Source of the DNA: Solenopsis invicta
Lineage: Eukaryota; Arthropoda; Insecta; Hymenoptera; Formicidae
Assembly (NCBI RefSeq): GCF_016802725.1
Contig: NC_052676.1
Coordinates: forward strand, 3,861,433-3,925,432
Direction of reading: 5' to 3'
DNA length: 64,000 bases
Shown here: positions 9,771-21,189 of the stretch, piece after piece
Numbering within the stretch: position 1 is the stretch's first letter
Layout: each line of letters starts with the position of its first letter
Program-made: the position numbers and the translations under genes
The notes under the pieces: model-generated
What the model was told of the DNA's origin: nothing
Seen by the model: the letters and a program-made list of their open reading frames with translations, nothing else
The model's database searches: none

Positions 9771-10154
9771 CACAAGAGTGGACAATATGATAAGATAATA
9801 TAATAAGTCCGTTCTTAGAAACGACATAATTTTACAAATTTAGCAAATATTTACATTGTCTCTATAAAGTCAGATCTTTATATTGTAACACTCATGTTTA
9901 ATAAATAAATAATACAACAGTTTTAATCATTTTATTTTTGCATGTTGCATAAATAATTTTTGTTTTATTTAATTTTTTCTTTAACTACGTTGTAATATCA
10001 AAACAGTATGAGATTATTATATTATAATAAATCTTTTCTATTCATAAGAATACATTTTTAGATTTATCTGTTCTTCATCTTGTGATTAATTATTAAAAGT
10101 CCGCATAAGACGAAATTGACATGTTCTAAAAGAATGTAAATTTAAAAAATTACA
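9771..10154. other. AT-rich sequence
   Basis: No frame, no tandem repeat and no clear match elsewhere in the window. Confidence 0.5.
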
Positions 10155-10371
10155 TACTGAGAAAAAAATTATTAAATTTTAATAAATACTCATTTGAATA
10201 CTCGCAATGAAATTGATTACAGCACATAAATATTTACTTGATAAAAAAAGAATAGTTAAATTAAATTAGCGGTTGTACTAAATATATATTTATTTACATT
10301 TAGTAAATATTTTATTGCAAGTATTCAACAAACATTTATCAAAATTTATCAAAATTTTTTCTATCAGTGTA
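10155..10371. mobile_element. MITE family F, copy 1 (217 bp)
   Basis: Starts TACTGAGAAAAAAATT and ends AATTTTTTCTATCAGTGTA. The ends are imperfect reverse complements for about 60 bp (AATACTCGCAATGAAAT against its complement near 10310). A TA at each edge could be a target duplication. No coding capacity. Related ends occur at 15451, 34869, 45313, 54034 and 57324. Confidence 0.75.
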
Positions 10372-11104
10372 GTTTATTCAACGGCTTTTAATTTTTACTG
10401 ATGATAAACAAGACTTTAGTGAATCTAGAAGTAAATTAGATTGTTATTTTTACATATCACAGAAATTAGGAAAAATCGACAAATCTTAAGATCGTCATCT
10501 TATCCCTTTCCCCCTCTCTCTAATTATTACTGGCGTGTATCGCGCAACAAGCGCATATGTAATAGCGCTGCATATAATAGCGTAATAGCGCAGGATCGCG
10601 TCGTCTCTTTATTACCCGTCCCGCGCGTATCGAATGCATTGCTCCTCCACAGATGCGGGATTTATTAATATCTTTATCGGGTGTCGATAGTAGAAACTGG
10701 GTCATGGCGGTCTATTCCGTGCTCCACTTTAATTTTATCATCGCTTAACGCACGAATTCTGAAGCACGTGATAAGTGGATAAAACACGTTCCGCCCGGAG
10801 TTTACGTTCGCATTCGCCTCCGTTTTTTCCCCTCTTCCTCCTCCGCTCTTCTCTCTTCTCTCTTACTCTCTATTCTTGTCGCCGACTGTTGCGGTGCGGT
10901 TACGTTATCGCGATTAATGAAACGGATTCCGTTTTGAGGAAACGGCGTCACGCGCTGATTTCTTTCGTCGCTCTTTTGATTATGAGAAACACACCAGTTT
11001 ACGGTAACGAATTCCTCCGAGCGTGTAACGACGATTCCGAAACGATGATCCACTTTCCATAACTCTTATCGCACATTGAAAAAGATGAATGAATCACACG
11101 TTGA
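10372..11104. other. Mixed sequence, no gene recognised
   Basis: AT-rich to about 10480, then moderately GC-rich to 11060 with a pyrimidine-rich tract near 10820-10875. Short frames on both strands have no recognisable features. Confidence 0.5.
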
Positions 11105-11775
11105 ACCAGTGTTGCGCTTAGATAAATTAAAATTATCTCGATAAAGATAAGATAAATTATTACATGTAAACGCTTCTTAGATAAGCTAAAGATGACTTAA
11201 TTTTAAATTTATATAGGTAGAAGATGAAATTATATATCGCTTTATCTAGATAATTTGAAGATAATATTTGTTTCGCTGTTGAGCAAAACAATTTAGGATA
11301 TAAAAATTAAGATATTCATGTTTTTATTTTTTAATTTTTATTTCCTAAAAACAGTTAATTTTTAACTTCAACTAGTTATTTTTAAAACGCGTAAACTTAA
11401 ATTTATTATAATTTATTTTTTTCTTGAAAAATTTACTTATGTAAAAGAACAAAATAGTAAAATAAAAGATACATTTATATTAAAAGAATAATCGTTATTT
11501 AATGTTTTATGTTACAAATAAAATATTAAATTTACTTGAAAATTTATATTACAATTGTTTTGTTATTTAAAGTAATTTAATTTGAAAATATTACGACAAT
11601 TCTGATATAATACTTTTAAAAGTTAACTTTTAATTTAAGTTAATGTAATTTTAACATAACTTTTAACTGAGTTAGTTTTTTGTTCAATGCAACTTCTAAC
11701 GTAACTAAATTAATTTTATGAGCCATTAACTTCAACTTAGTTTAGTTTAAAAGCGTAACTCACTATCCTAAGAGA
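11105..11775 (+). repeat. Repeat family E, copy 1
   Basis: Begins with AGTGTTGCGCTTAGATAAA and is rich in GATAA and TTAACTTT words. The block at about 11350-11560 matches the minus strand of 30720-30960, including TTTAACTTCAACTAGTTATT, TTATGTAAAAGA and ACAAATAAAATATTAAATT. No coding frame. It looks like an old non-autonomous element; a type could not be assigned. Confidence 0.6.
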
Positions 11776-12641
11776 GAAAAACATGATAATATATAATATT
11801 AAAGCCATTTCTTCATAATTAGATAATTTTATATAGGACAATGACAAACATTGTATTGGACTGCTATTCGTTTATCAAATTGTGCAATTTCCACCGTAGG
11901 TGTTCTATTTGATATCCATTAATAATGTGTCAGATCATAAATTCATATCTGAATAACATCTTTGTGATACACATCAGGAGAAATACTTCCATTAAAATAG
12001 CAACGAGTCTTGAATCATACAGAATCGTTGACCAAGGAATAAACTTTGTTTTATGCATCTTGTTTTGAAGTTTCTCTTAAGAGATACCCACGAGCTGAAC
12101 GGTGCGGTGACGGGCCGATTCGATATTAAAACCGCGTAAATCGAGACTCGCGTGCCTCTCTCGCTTCGATATTGGGAAAAATAAATAATTTGTCTCGGGT
12201 TTCTTCGACGAGTTTTTCCGCGGCGGTGCAATCTGGTGCGTGACTCTCTTGCGTCCGGAAAGGAAGGAAGAAGGGAAAGACGAAGACGGGTAAGAGAAAA
12301 AGAGAAAGAGAGACTCGCGGTTCGAATAGATGTTTACTTGCCTTCACCGCAGAGAAAGTGCCGATCCGAACGGCAACGCGTTCGTTGCGGGCGTTGCGGC
12401 AGGGAGAGTAGCCAAGAACTTCTAACTTTACGACACAACTCTCTTCCCATCGACCTCGAATAGCGAATAGCGGTTCAATGTCCCATGCCAGAAAAAAACT
12501 CTCGAACGCGCGCGCGACTGCCATCCGGCGGCACCGAGAACCGCGAGAAAATTCCTCACAATTAATCCCATCGATATATATATTTTACGCGCGATTGCCT
12601 TCCGTTCCGTTTCGTTCGCGGGACGGAGAACACGATTGCAG
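11776..12641. other. AT-rich then GC-rich unique sequence
   Basis: From about 11990 the sequence is CpG-containing. A 132-codon minus frame (12126-12524) begins with an ATG but is Arg/Ser/Phe-rich and resembles no family, and a + frame overlaps it. Neither is supported. Confidence 0.5.
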
Positions 12642-14020
12642 TTTCTAAAGATTCGTATTCCTAAACATTATATATTATTAGTTCGTTGGATCGATCGCAT
12701 CTCGAGCTGAGAGGCTTACGAACAAGTGCCATGAATTTACCGGCTTTCTCGCGGCAGTAATTAATCATTATCATAGTATTTCGATGTTTTCCCCGCGCGG
12801 GATCTCCGTAGCGGAGATAACGAGAGGAAAGAATTCGTGTCTTTCCGTGTTCGTGACTTTTAAAGATTCGTATCCTAAATATTATACTATACGTTATTGC
12901 AGCTGGTTGAATTAATTGCATCGTGATGTTCGAAACTATCTCGACAGGCCTCGAAGGAACAAGTGCCGCGAATTTATGGCTTCTCGCGGCAGCAATTAAC
13001 AGTAAAAAAATCATTAAAGGAAGGACGGCGGAGTCGTGGAATGTATCTGGGGTGGTGGAATATCATGGTATCTCGCATAATTCGCGTTGAATTCTAAGAG
13101 TAACCGTTAAAATTACTTCGTTATAATCCATTTAAACATTGTAAGGTGATCATTGGCCATTAGTGCTCGCTGTGTTTTAATAAAAGCCGAATTTAATTAA
13201 TTTTGAAAAACACATGTTACACATTAATTTTTTAACTTCAATCTAACTCCTGAAAGCCTTGAATGTAAATTTGAAATAATATCATTAGACGCAAAGAAAT
13301 TATTTTAAAGTTTTGAATTTGATTTAAACAAATTTTTAAGCCAAGACAAATATTAAAAAAAAATTTTTTAATAAAACATATTTTATGAAATGTTCGTAAA
13401 ACCTCATTTGTGTGTAAAATCTACTAAAGATCATTAATTTGTTTTTTTTTTTCAATAAATAAAAGTGATGATTTATGACATTACACGATCCTCTGCTATT
13501 TCACAAATGCAAATGCTATTTTTTTCTCTCTTCAATAAATTGTAAATTACGTTCGTTCTATATACCGGATGATTGGTGGAACTCTAATGGCTAATAAACT
13601 AGCGTTGGTTAGAATGGCGTCGCGTGAATATTTACTGATTGTAAATAAAAAAAAAATGGTATTCCATAACCCCCTCCTTTATAACACTTTGATATTCCTG
13701 CGCGGTGCATAACGAGATAACGAGAGGAAAAAATATCTTTGTATCCAGGAAGCAAAGGAATTCGTGTCTCTCCGCTTTTACCGAGTTTATAAAACTCCGT
13801 ATCCTGAATATTACACATTTATTAGTTTGTTGAATTAATTGCATTCGTGATGTTCGAAACTATGTCGAACGGGAAAGCCTCTCCGAAGAGGCAAATGCCA
13901 CGAATTTACGGCAGCTTTCTCGCGCAGCGGCAATTAATCATTATCGCGGTATTTCGATATTTCTGCCCGCGAGACGTAACGGAGATAACGAGAGACGGAA
14001 AGAAACGTCTTCTGTGTTTA
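12642..14020. repeat. Complex repeat of about 218 bp, three copies, one interrupted
   Basis: Unit a is 12642-12859. Unit b starts at 12860 and is interrupted at about 13010, resuming at about 13690. Unit c is 13786-14020. Shared blocks in order: AAGATTCGTATCCTAAATAT, GTTGAATTAATTGCAT, GTGATGTTCGAAACTAT, AAGTGCC.CGAATTTA, TTCTCGCGGCAG.AATTAA, TATTTCGATATTT, GGAGATAACGAGAGGAAAG and GAATTCGTGTCT. The units have higher GC than the AT-rich DNA around them and are well conserved, so they are unlike the decayed AT-rich repeats. No long shared frame is visible. Confidence 0.8.
13011..13689. other. Insertion of about 680 bp within repeat unit b
   Basis: Mostly AT-rich sequence that interrupts the 218-bp repeat between its GGCAGCAATTAA block and its GATAACGAGAGG block. 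No clear terminal inverted repeat was found, so whether it is a transposon or a rearrangement is open. Confidence 0.5.
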
Positions 14021-15144
14021 AGACGGCAAAAATTTGCGTATTTTTTCTCTCTCTCTTTCTTTCGGTTTTTATCACGAGTTTATTACCGATTTTAATTACA
14101 CGTTACAGCCGCTAACTGTAATCGAGATTTACTTTCGAGGGCGCCCCGGGCGATGCGTTAACCGCGTTTTTCAGTTTGTCGTTCGGTGATTTCATTACCG
14201 TTTTACGAGTTACAGTACACCGGGCGCAACGGGATACAGCGACCGGTATTTGCCTCCGTCCGTCCGTGCGTCGCGTCGCTTCGATCCGCTTAATTCGTCG
14301 ACCGTTCGCGTGGAGAAAGGTGGTGGAAAAAAAAGGGGATACGCGCATATTTACGCTTATGTTTATTACGTAGCACGCTACCACCTTTACGGCTAAATAA
14401 CGAGCAGCCTCGCTCCTCGTTAATCCCGTACAAGTATAATACACTCGGTAAAAATAGACGTTTTAATTTAGAAAAATTGACTTTTTAGTTTAACGGTGAA
14501 ATGCGCGGCCGGGCAAACGTGTATCGTTTTCGCATTAAAAATATCTTTATCGATCGGACGATGCGTTACACAAAAATTTTGTCGTTACATCAGAATTTCC
14601 GAAGATTATATATAGTCGCGCGCGTCCTTATAGAGCGGAGCTGTAGATCCGCGATATTAACATTTGAATGTTTATAAACTAAAGGTCACGACTGTTTTGT
14701 AAGAGACTCCTTCGTCTACGATCTGTTCCGATGAGTGAACTCGATTATGATATCTTCGTGCAATTAACATTCGTTTCCCTCGCTCGCGCATGGAATCTGC
14801 CGATTGGCCGAGACAATGTGTCAAGTTTCGTAACGCGATTGAGTAACGCCGTTAGCACGACGTTGAGAGGAAATAATGCCAAGGCTTTCGGTGCCGTTAG
14901 CGTGAGACGGAGCGGGCAGATAATCGTCTCTAACAATTATCGAAACGCGCGTATGCGTTCGTAAAAGTCACGTCCGTCGTCCGAAAGCTCCTTAAATCTT
15001 CGCTCGATTGTTTAAGCTAAACGAGAGAGAAAGAGAGAGAGAGAGAGCGTGTTATTTGTCGCGCTGCTTAAACTCCGCGATGAATCGCCGAATGAGTAAA
15101 CGAGCTCGGTCTGGAAAGTCGGTTAACTGCGGAAGTGCGCGACG
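14021..15144. other. Mixed-GC unique sequence
   Basis: Contains several short ATG frames (for example + 14731-14964 and - 14112-14444) with no recognisable motif, and a GA run at about 15026-15048. Nothing else supported. Confidence 0.5.
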
Positions 15145-15450
15145 TACGCGCAGGAAAGTATCATTTTTGCGCTAAGAAAAGCGATTAATTTTTATTAACC
15201 TTTCTTCCTTTAACGATTATCGCGAAGAATATTCTCTTGACAATATAGACTTGTGATACATTCAACATTTACGCGGAGAGAAAAGTGACTATATAATTGC
15301 ACGGTGAAAGAATTATAGTTAGAATTTCTATTTTTATAGTTATTACTGCTATAATGTTAGTCATAATAATTTTATGTCTCCAGTTCTACCAACTATGAAA
15401 AAAAATTTACTACAATTATGACAATTTCAAATATTGTAATTAAATATCAA

Positions 15451-15636
15451 TACTGGGAAAAAATGTTGAAAAACTAAAATATTTAATCCGATACATTTAA
15501 GTAAATATTGAATTAAATTAATTAATTCTTGATTAAAAAATTTGACTGGTAGACACAAATGAACTATATTTTTTTGCGCAATTAAATAATTGTTGAATCA
15601 ACTGTTTAGTTAGTCGTAAAATAAACATTTTCAGTA
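15451..15636. mobile_element. MITE family F, copy 2 (nested)
   Basis: Starts TACTGGGAAAAAATGTT and ends AAACATTTTCAGTA. The match between the ends is short and imperfect, so this is a decayed or less certain member. It lies inside the family D element. Confidence 0.5.
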
Positions 15637-15664
15637 AATACAATTACAATTATAGTAAATGTAA

Positions 15665-16048
15665 CTATTTTTAAAATATTTACTTACATTGAATTTGAAA
15701 TAGTATTAAAAAAACCTAATATAAATTAAATTTATTAATAATCCATTAAATTATCGACATTTTGTGTTATCAAGGAAAAATATCAAAGAAATAATTTTGC
15801 CAGAAAGAAAGAGAGATAGAAATTAAATTTAAAATTTCCCTGATTATCAATAAAATCGCCATGAAAATTTATTAATTTTAATTTTAAAATTCCTGCAAAT
15901 TCTATGTTTTTATAGCAATTACTCTGATAATACTTGGAATATAAATAGGCGAAACTTTTGTGATTTTTAAGGAAGTGAAAAAATCGGTCCTCTCTCTATT
16001 TTATTCAACATAATGCGTTTAATCCTACATCTACGTAGTGATCGTAAG
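15665..16048 (+). repeat. Repeat K, left copy of a long inverted pair
   Basis: Matches the minus strand of 17352-17730 over about 380 bp. Landmarks are AAATAGGCGAAACTT, GTGAAAAAATCGGTCCTCT, TTATTCAACA-AATGCGTTT and GAAAGAAAGAGAGA with the adjoining AAATTAAATTTA. Identity is about 75-80% by eye. Together the copies flank a GC-richer core of about 1.3 kb. Confidence 0.75.
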
Positions 16049-16298
16049 TCATCAAATTTATTCAAAATATATTCTAATAAATTTAATACAATCAAGAATA
16101 CTCAATTAAAATAAAAATTCGATTTATTTTTCTGCTACAATGTAATAACTTCATTATTATAGTTTAACCAACTATGAAAAAAGTTTACTGTAAATTATGA
16201 TAATTTGAAATATTAATATACCGTTTCCTACTAGGAAGAGGAAAAGATAAATCGAGTAATCGCTTCTCTCAGCGGTGGAATTGATATTCTTCCGTACG

Positions 16299-17351
16299 GT
16301 ACAAGAGCCGCGAAATTCCGTCGATTAATTTCCCTCGCGAAGAGGGATGCGAACTGGTTTCCCGTCGCCGCAATACACCCGGATATACGAATTTCGGCCG
16401 CGCGAAATATCGATATCGTTTTCTCGATGCGGTGGACGACTGTCGCTGCCGCAGTGGAACGATCTCGCATTAAACCGGCCCTCGCGAGAAACCGAAGTAG
16501 GCCCCGCGTGACGGACACGCGTAGACGTCTTCATCAGGCTCGCCTTTGTTCGCCTTCTAATCCGCGTCTCGCGGGAATCTCTCGTCGAGGTGGCGTGACA
16601 TAATTTTAGAATAAAAGACAGCAACGGGTACGGCGAGAGAGGAAGCGGCGAGAGGGGCCCGCGCGCGGAGAAGGAGAGACGAGAAAGGACGGGGGGAGGG
16701 GGACAGCACCCGGTGTCATTTTGTGGGTCACGGCGATGACGTGTACAACGGGCTCGTGTGTAACGGGACAATTTGTGGGCTGGCGGTGCACCCGGGTGGG
16801 TGTCAAGCCTGTCGGAAGGGGGCCGCGGGGCGAGGGGGGCGAGAGAGGAAGGGACGAAACGAGGGTAATGTAGGTCAGTAAATGTATAGCCACCACTTTC
16901 TCCGGACCGTTCGAAAACTGGCTCCGTTCCCTCCTCTCTCTCGTCGTTGTCGTTGTCGGCCACCTTCCTCCTTTACCTCCTCCTCGTTTGTACGCGATGT
17001 TTCGTTTCGCTGCTCTTCTCCTCGCGGCGGTTCCTCGTCACGCGGACGTAACGGGACGCGGCCGAAAACGGGTTCCGTACCGTTCCGTTCCGTATGATAC
17101 GGGACAGATCAAGGACACCGCAAGCCACCTTGCGGTACGGAGTGCACGAAAAGAAATCAGCTGTCAAACTTCGAGACGTACGGATGGAAGAATCTGCATA
17201 GCAATTCGTTTTAATTCTAAAGAGCGTGACATCGTTCCCGTTAGTCGATTTTCCTGTACATTTTATGCGAAGCCGGAACGAGGATGGCTGGAAGGGATCT
17301 TGTCAAACCTATCTATCGATTGGTCACTGCAACGGTATTGATGCAGTCAGG
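16299..17351. other. GC-rich core between inverted K repeats
   Basis: CpG-rich unique sequence. The longest open frame in the window (212 codons, minus, 16325-16963) lies here, but it starts on GTG, is Pro/Ser/Arg-rich and has a competing frame of 96 codons on the same strand. A + frame from ATG 16997 begins MFRFAALLLAAV, signal-peptide-like, but then runs into Arg-rich sequence without a consensus donor. A short hairpin, CCGCAAG/CTTGCGG, lies near 17118. Confidence 0.4.
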
Positions 17352-17730
17352 TCTTCCATATTTGATCGCTACTTAGAAACGCATCTTGTTGAATAAAACA
17401 GAGGACCGATTTTCTCACTTCCATGAGAAATCACAAGTTTCGCCTATTATATTTGTGTGTCAAGTACTATCGGAGTATTTATTATCGGGAAAATATGGAA
17501 TTTTCAGAGATTGTAAAACCGAAATCATGGTTTTTTCATAAGATTTTATGGATACTCGGGGAAATTCTAAATTTAATTTCTCTCTTTCTTTCCGGCGAAA
17601 TTATTTTTTTAATTATTTTTCTCGATAATGCAAAATGTCGATGATCGATTACTAATGAAAATTTAATTCATATTATTTCTTTTTAGTACTTTTTTTAAAT
17701 TTAATATTCAAAACTTGAGTCCTCTTCGAT
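17352..17730 (-). repeat. Repeat K, right copy (inverted)
   Basis: Reverse complement of 15665-16048. The short + frame at 17423-17644 is simply this repeat read through and is not a gene. Confidence 0.75.
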
Positions 17731-18559
17731 TGCATGAATATTAATAAATAAAAGTAAGAAAATAAACAAATTTATTTTAGAGCTACGTTAAACAATCTTT
17801 TAATCTTACTTGAAATTTTGAACAATAATTTTTGGAAAATCTGTGTGTAGAAATTCTTTTGCAAAATTTGGGCAGACACTCTGATCATCCTAATCAATAT
17901 CTTTTTAGGAATTTTTATTTGCTGTTTCTTTCATCAATTCATACGATGAAATTAAATAAAAAAAAATATGTAGATTCTTTTTGTCTTTGTGCGCTTTGTC
18001 AATCACAATCAGTTGAAAAATGTTGAAGCGCTTTCCGAGAAAGTCGGCGATTCTTAATTCGCACTTCGCGGAATAAATTTGCGTCCTCGCGTAACGGGCA
18101 TAAAAGATTTCACGGTGATACGGCAATAACTTACGATGCGTTAGAATCGCCGGTTGGTCCGTTGGTTAATTTGGAGAGACCCGTTAATCGTGGAATGCGA
18201 GGCAAGGTGGTTGAGGTACAGTAACGACTTGACGAAATCGACTGAGCATCATCGCCATGCCGCAAAATCTAACGGTGTCCATCTATTTTTGGATGGCATT
18301 TAAGAATTAGGCGAGTCACGTCTGTTAGATTACTGTTACGTTTACACACGTTTTTTGTTAGACGAGTACCGAAAAGCCCCCGGCGAGGTCGATTTAATAG
18401 GACCCACTTTCTTACTCTAAGATTGTTGAACTCTAACTTTCTCAAAGTTTAACCTCGCGGAATTTCCTAATTATTCTATCGATTCTCACATTTTTATGGA
18501 ATCTCAAAAATCTTCGTATTCTTAAATATATTGGACATTTTTTATAAATAGTTTTTTTT
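17731..18559. other. AT-rich then mixed sequence
   Basis: AT-rich to about 18010, moderately GC-rich to about 18440, then AT-rich again. No frame or repeat match seen. Confidence 0.5.
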
Positions 18560-18905
18560 ATGAGTAATAAACTTATCAAAATTTTATCAATTTTTACCAG
18601 TTTTACCATTTTTTAATCAATTTTATTTTGCTCTTAGTCTTTCCTGAACTTTTAGATTAATTATAATATAAAGAGAAACTGTTTACATTTTATTTAAATT
18701 GCACGGCGTTGCAAATATAGTTTGCCTTTATATATATTACAATATTTATACATTTTTCATTAATTTTTTGTAAATAACAAGTTTACCAAAATTTTCTCAA
18801 TTTTACCAATTGTTTTGTTCTTCGTTCTGAACTTTTAGATTAATTATAATACATAAAGAGAAATTAACCGTTTACATTTTATTCAAATTTGATGGCGTGG
18901 CAAGA
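18560..18905. repeat. Tandem duplication, units of about 200 bp
   Basis: Unit 1 (about 18560-18715) and unit 2 (about 18772-18905) share CTGAACTTTTAGATTAATTA, TAAAGAGAAA, GTTTACATTTTATT-AAATT and GGCGT-GCAA in the same order, with preceding ATCAAAATTTT/ACCAAAATTTT blocks. The copies are fairly well conserved. Non-coding. Confidence 0.75.
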
Positions 18906-20364
18906 ATATAAATGCTTCTCAAGAGGGCATACGTATAACGTTGTATCGCAATGTTTTCCTCGACGTACCCGCATCATATAAATCAAATTAGTAATGCCAA
19001 CAACAGCCTGATTAATATGCGTCAGAGTTCAGCAATTTGCTTCGATAATTGAGAAATAATGTTACATCAATTTTCACGGCACTCCGTCGACGATTTTCCC
19101 CCTCGGAGTCTCGTCGTGACACAGATAATGGACGGAGCGAGAGGCGTGCGTTCGCGTTTTGCATCCGACATTCGCAATCGCGTTTCGCGATGCGTCGCGC
19201 GATACTCTCCGCGCGGCAAGATCGCGGCGGCCCACATGCTCGTGTAACACGGCAGGGGCCAGGGACGATGGCGAAGGGAGGGCCGGGGGGAAAGAAAGAA
19301 AAAGAGAGAGAGAGAGAGAGAGAGAGGAACAAGCAACTTTCACGTACTTGCACAGAAGAGTAATGGCATCGCGCGCGTTAAGTGTAATGCATCTCTCGCC
19401 GCGGCCTGGTCTTACCTCACTCCGTAATTTTCCCGGGGAAACTTTCCTTGCCGTCGCTTACTTATTACCTTTCTAACCACCACGCAACCGCGAATTTCTT
19501 CGCGGAAGTTTGACCGTGACGGGGTTAAAATCCTCGAGCGCGGAGCAGGAAACGCGACACTCCTCTCTCTCTTGCTCTCTCTCCTCTCTTCTTTTCTCGC
19601 GTCTCTTTTCGCAACGGTCGGATTTTATTGAACGTTACGCACGTGTCACCACTCGCCGCGGGTTTCTGCCGCGCGCTTACATAATTAATATATTATGCAG
19701 ATTATACATTGCGTTCTCGCGCGGAAGTGTCGATGTTGGCGCGGAGCGAAAGAGCGGCGCCGCCGCTTTTTGTTGTCGTACTTCAATCGCACGCGGCGTG
19801 CAACCGTGCGAGACGCTCTTAATTGAGCATTGTAATGAGAAAAAAAGGCGTGCCATAAGGGATTCCGATCCTTTGTATTATATCGAATGAAATTTTCGAG
19901 GAAATGATTCTCCATCGCACTTTATGGCGTATAAAAATTCTCATTTTTTAAAGTAGATAAACTGAAAATGTCCTTAAATTGTAACACAGTGAAAATTGAT
20001 TTTGTGAAAATTGATCTTGTTGCTTGAATGAAAATGTAGAGATTTGCTGTTATCATTTAAAAATCTTTACTTTTAAATTTAGATTAATTGGAAACGTCTT
20101 TGAATTTAAAATCTAAATTCATTGTATAAATATCATGGAGTGAAGTGTCATTCAAGCAAACTGAAATTTGATTATTTACATCCTAAATGAAACAATTGAA
20201 TACTACATAATACATTGTATTAAAACTGTATTATAAATATTTATACTAATTCATTTGCGAAATAAGAGATGCGAGCATCTTACAGCTTTGAATGGAAATG
20301 GGACACTTAATAGCGTTAGTGAACTACCATACAGTCCGGAATCGTCATTGATAACAACGTGTCA
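18906..20364. other. Mixed-GC sequence then AT-rich
   Basis: CpG-containing from about 19010 to 19920 with several overlapping short frames on both strands and a GA tract at 19303-19327. AT-rich thereafter, with a small inverted pair TTGCTTGAATGA and TCATTCAAGCAA near 20020 and 20149. No gene recognised. Confidence 0.5.
19303..19327. repeat. (GA)n microsatellite
   Basis: About 12 uninterrupted GA units. The opposite strand reads as poly-Leu/Ser and explains the hydrophobic-looking minus-strand frames there. Confidence 0.95.
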
Positions 20365-20386
20365 TTGTTAACAACGTTGTTAACAA
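20365..20386. repeat. Perfect 22-bp palindrome
   Basis: Exact palindrome TTGTTAACAACG-TTGTTAACAA, preceded by a related GATAACAACG at about 20350. It could be a dyad protein-binding site or chance. Confidence 0.9.
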
Positions 20387-21189
20387 CGAAAACTTCTGAA
20401 TAACACTTCAAAGTATCACGATATTATCTTTTGTTGTACCAGAAATACCGAAAATAGAAGAGAGTCCAACTTTATTTCGCAAATGACCTGTCATATGCAT
20501 CTTCGAATAAAAGGGAAAATAAATTGATGAATTTAATAAATTTTTGTGTCGCAGCAAAGGAAATCTTGGAAAATACAATCGTTATAAATTTGGGCGATTT
20601 TGAAGAAAATCGTGAATAAGCCATTTGATCTTTACACTTTGGTAGTTCTAGTTCATACGTTACGTCTCGCTCTGCGTTTCCGGTGGAGTAACGCGCGTGT
20701 TCTTGCGCCACTTTGCGCCTCGTGAATTATTCTGAATTCGGGACGATCTGAGCGGGGCGTCGCGTCGTTTTGACGTTATTCTGGTTAGAAGTGTGACAAT
20801 GCTCGCTGGTCGGGAGAAAATCTAACGGTACCGGCGGACCGGCATTAACTTCGCCTACATCGCCGCGATATTACGTCCTTTCGTTTCGTAATGCTTCGTA
20901 CCGCGTTTCGTAACCGAAACGACTAGCGGTTCTCACACACCGAGAACGATTGTCCGTACGCGTCGCGTAGCTGTCGATCGCGAGATTGGCGACCGGCGAT
21001 CGCATTCTTCAAGCTGCGCACAATCACATCTCTCATGCGTCTCTCATCGCCTCGGGAAAGTCGTGCAGTTTCCATAAATGCGCGATGCAATATTCAATGA
21101 GATGCAGGTGAATTGTAAGTGAGCGTTCAACGATCGATTCGATGGCTACCATATTTCCGAAGTTTTATGGCATTTGCCGATTTAGTTAA
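20387..21189. other. AT-rich then mixed-GC unique sequence
   Basis: About 20640-21190 is CpG-containing with no convincing frame. A donor-like TTGTAAGTGAG at about 21115 has no good upstream coding frame. Confidence 0.5.

Larger units (their letters stand above)
15145..16298 (+). mobile_element. Family D element, copy 1, enlarged by insertions
   Basis: The left end (GCGCTAAGAAAAGCGATT at about 15167) and the right end (AATCGCTTCTCTCAGC at about 16257) are reverse complements and match the ends of the copy at 22998-23532. At about 1.15 kb this copy is twice that length. It contains a family F MITE (15451-15636) and the K repeat (15665-16048). Homology to copy 2 resumes around 16045-16110 (ATCGTAAG then AAATTTATTCAAAAT). 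A fragment at 15380-15440 is duplicated at 16165-16215 (CCAACTATGAAAAAA). No transposase remains. Confidence 0.7.

Noticed and set aside
16325..16963. 212-codon minus-strand open frame, the longest in the window
   Set aside because: It starts with GTG, is Pro/Ser/Arg-rich without a domain, overlaps another long frame on the same strand and lies in CpG-rich DNA where stop codons are rare.
16997..17060. Signal-peptide-like + start (MFRFAALLLAAV) in the GC-rich core
   Set aside because: The following sequence is Arg-rich and the only nearby donor candidate, GTAACG, is poor. Weaker than the exon at 5452 in every respect.
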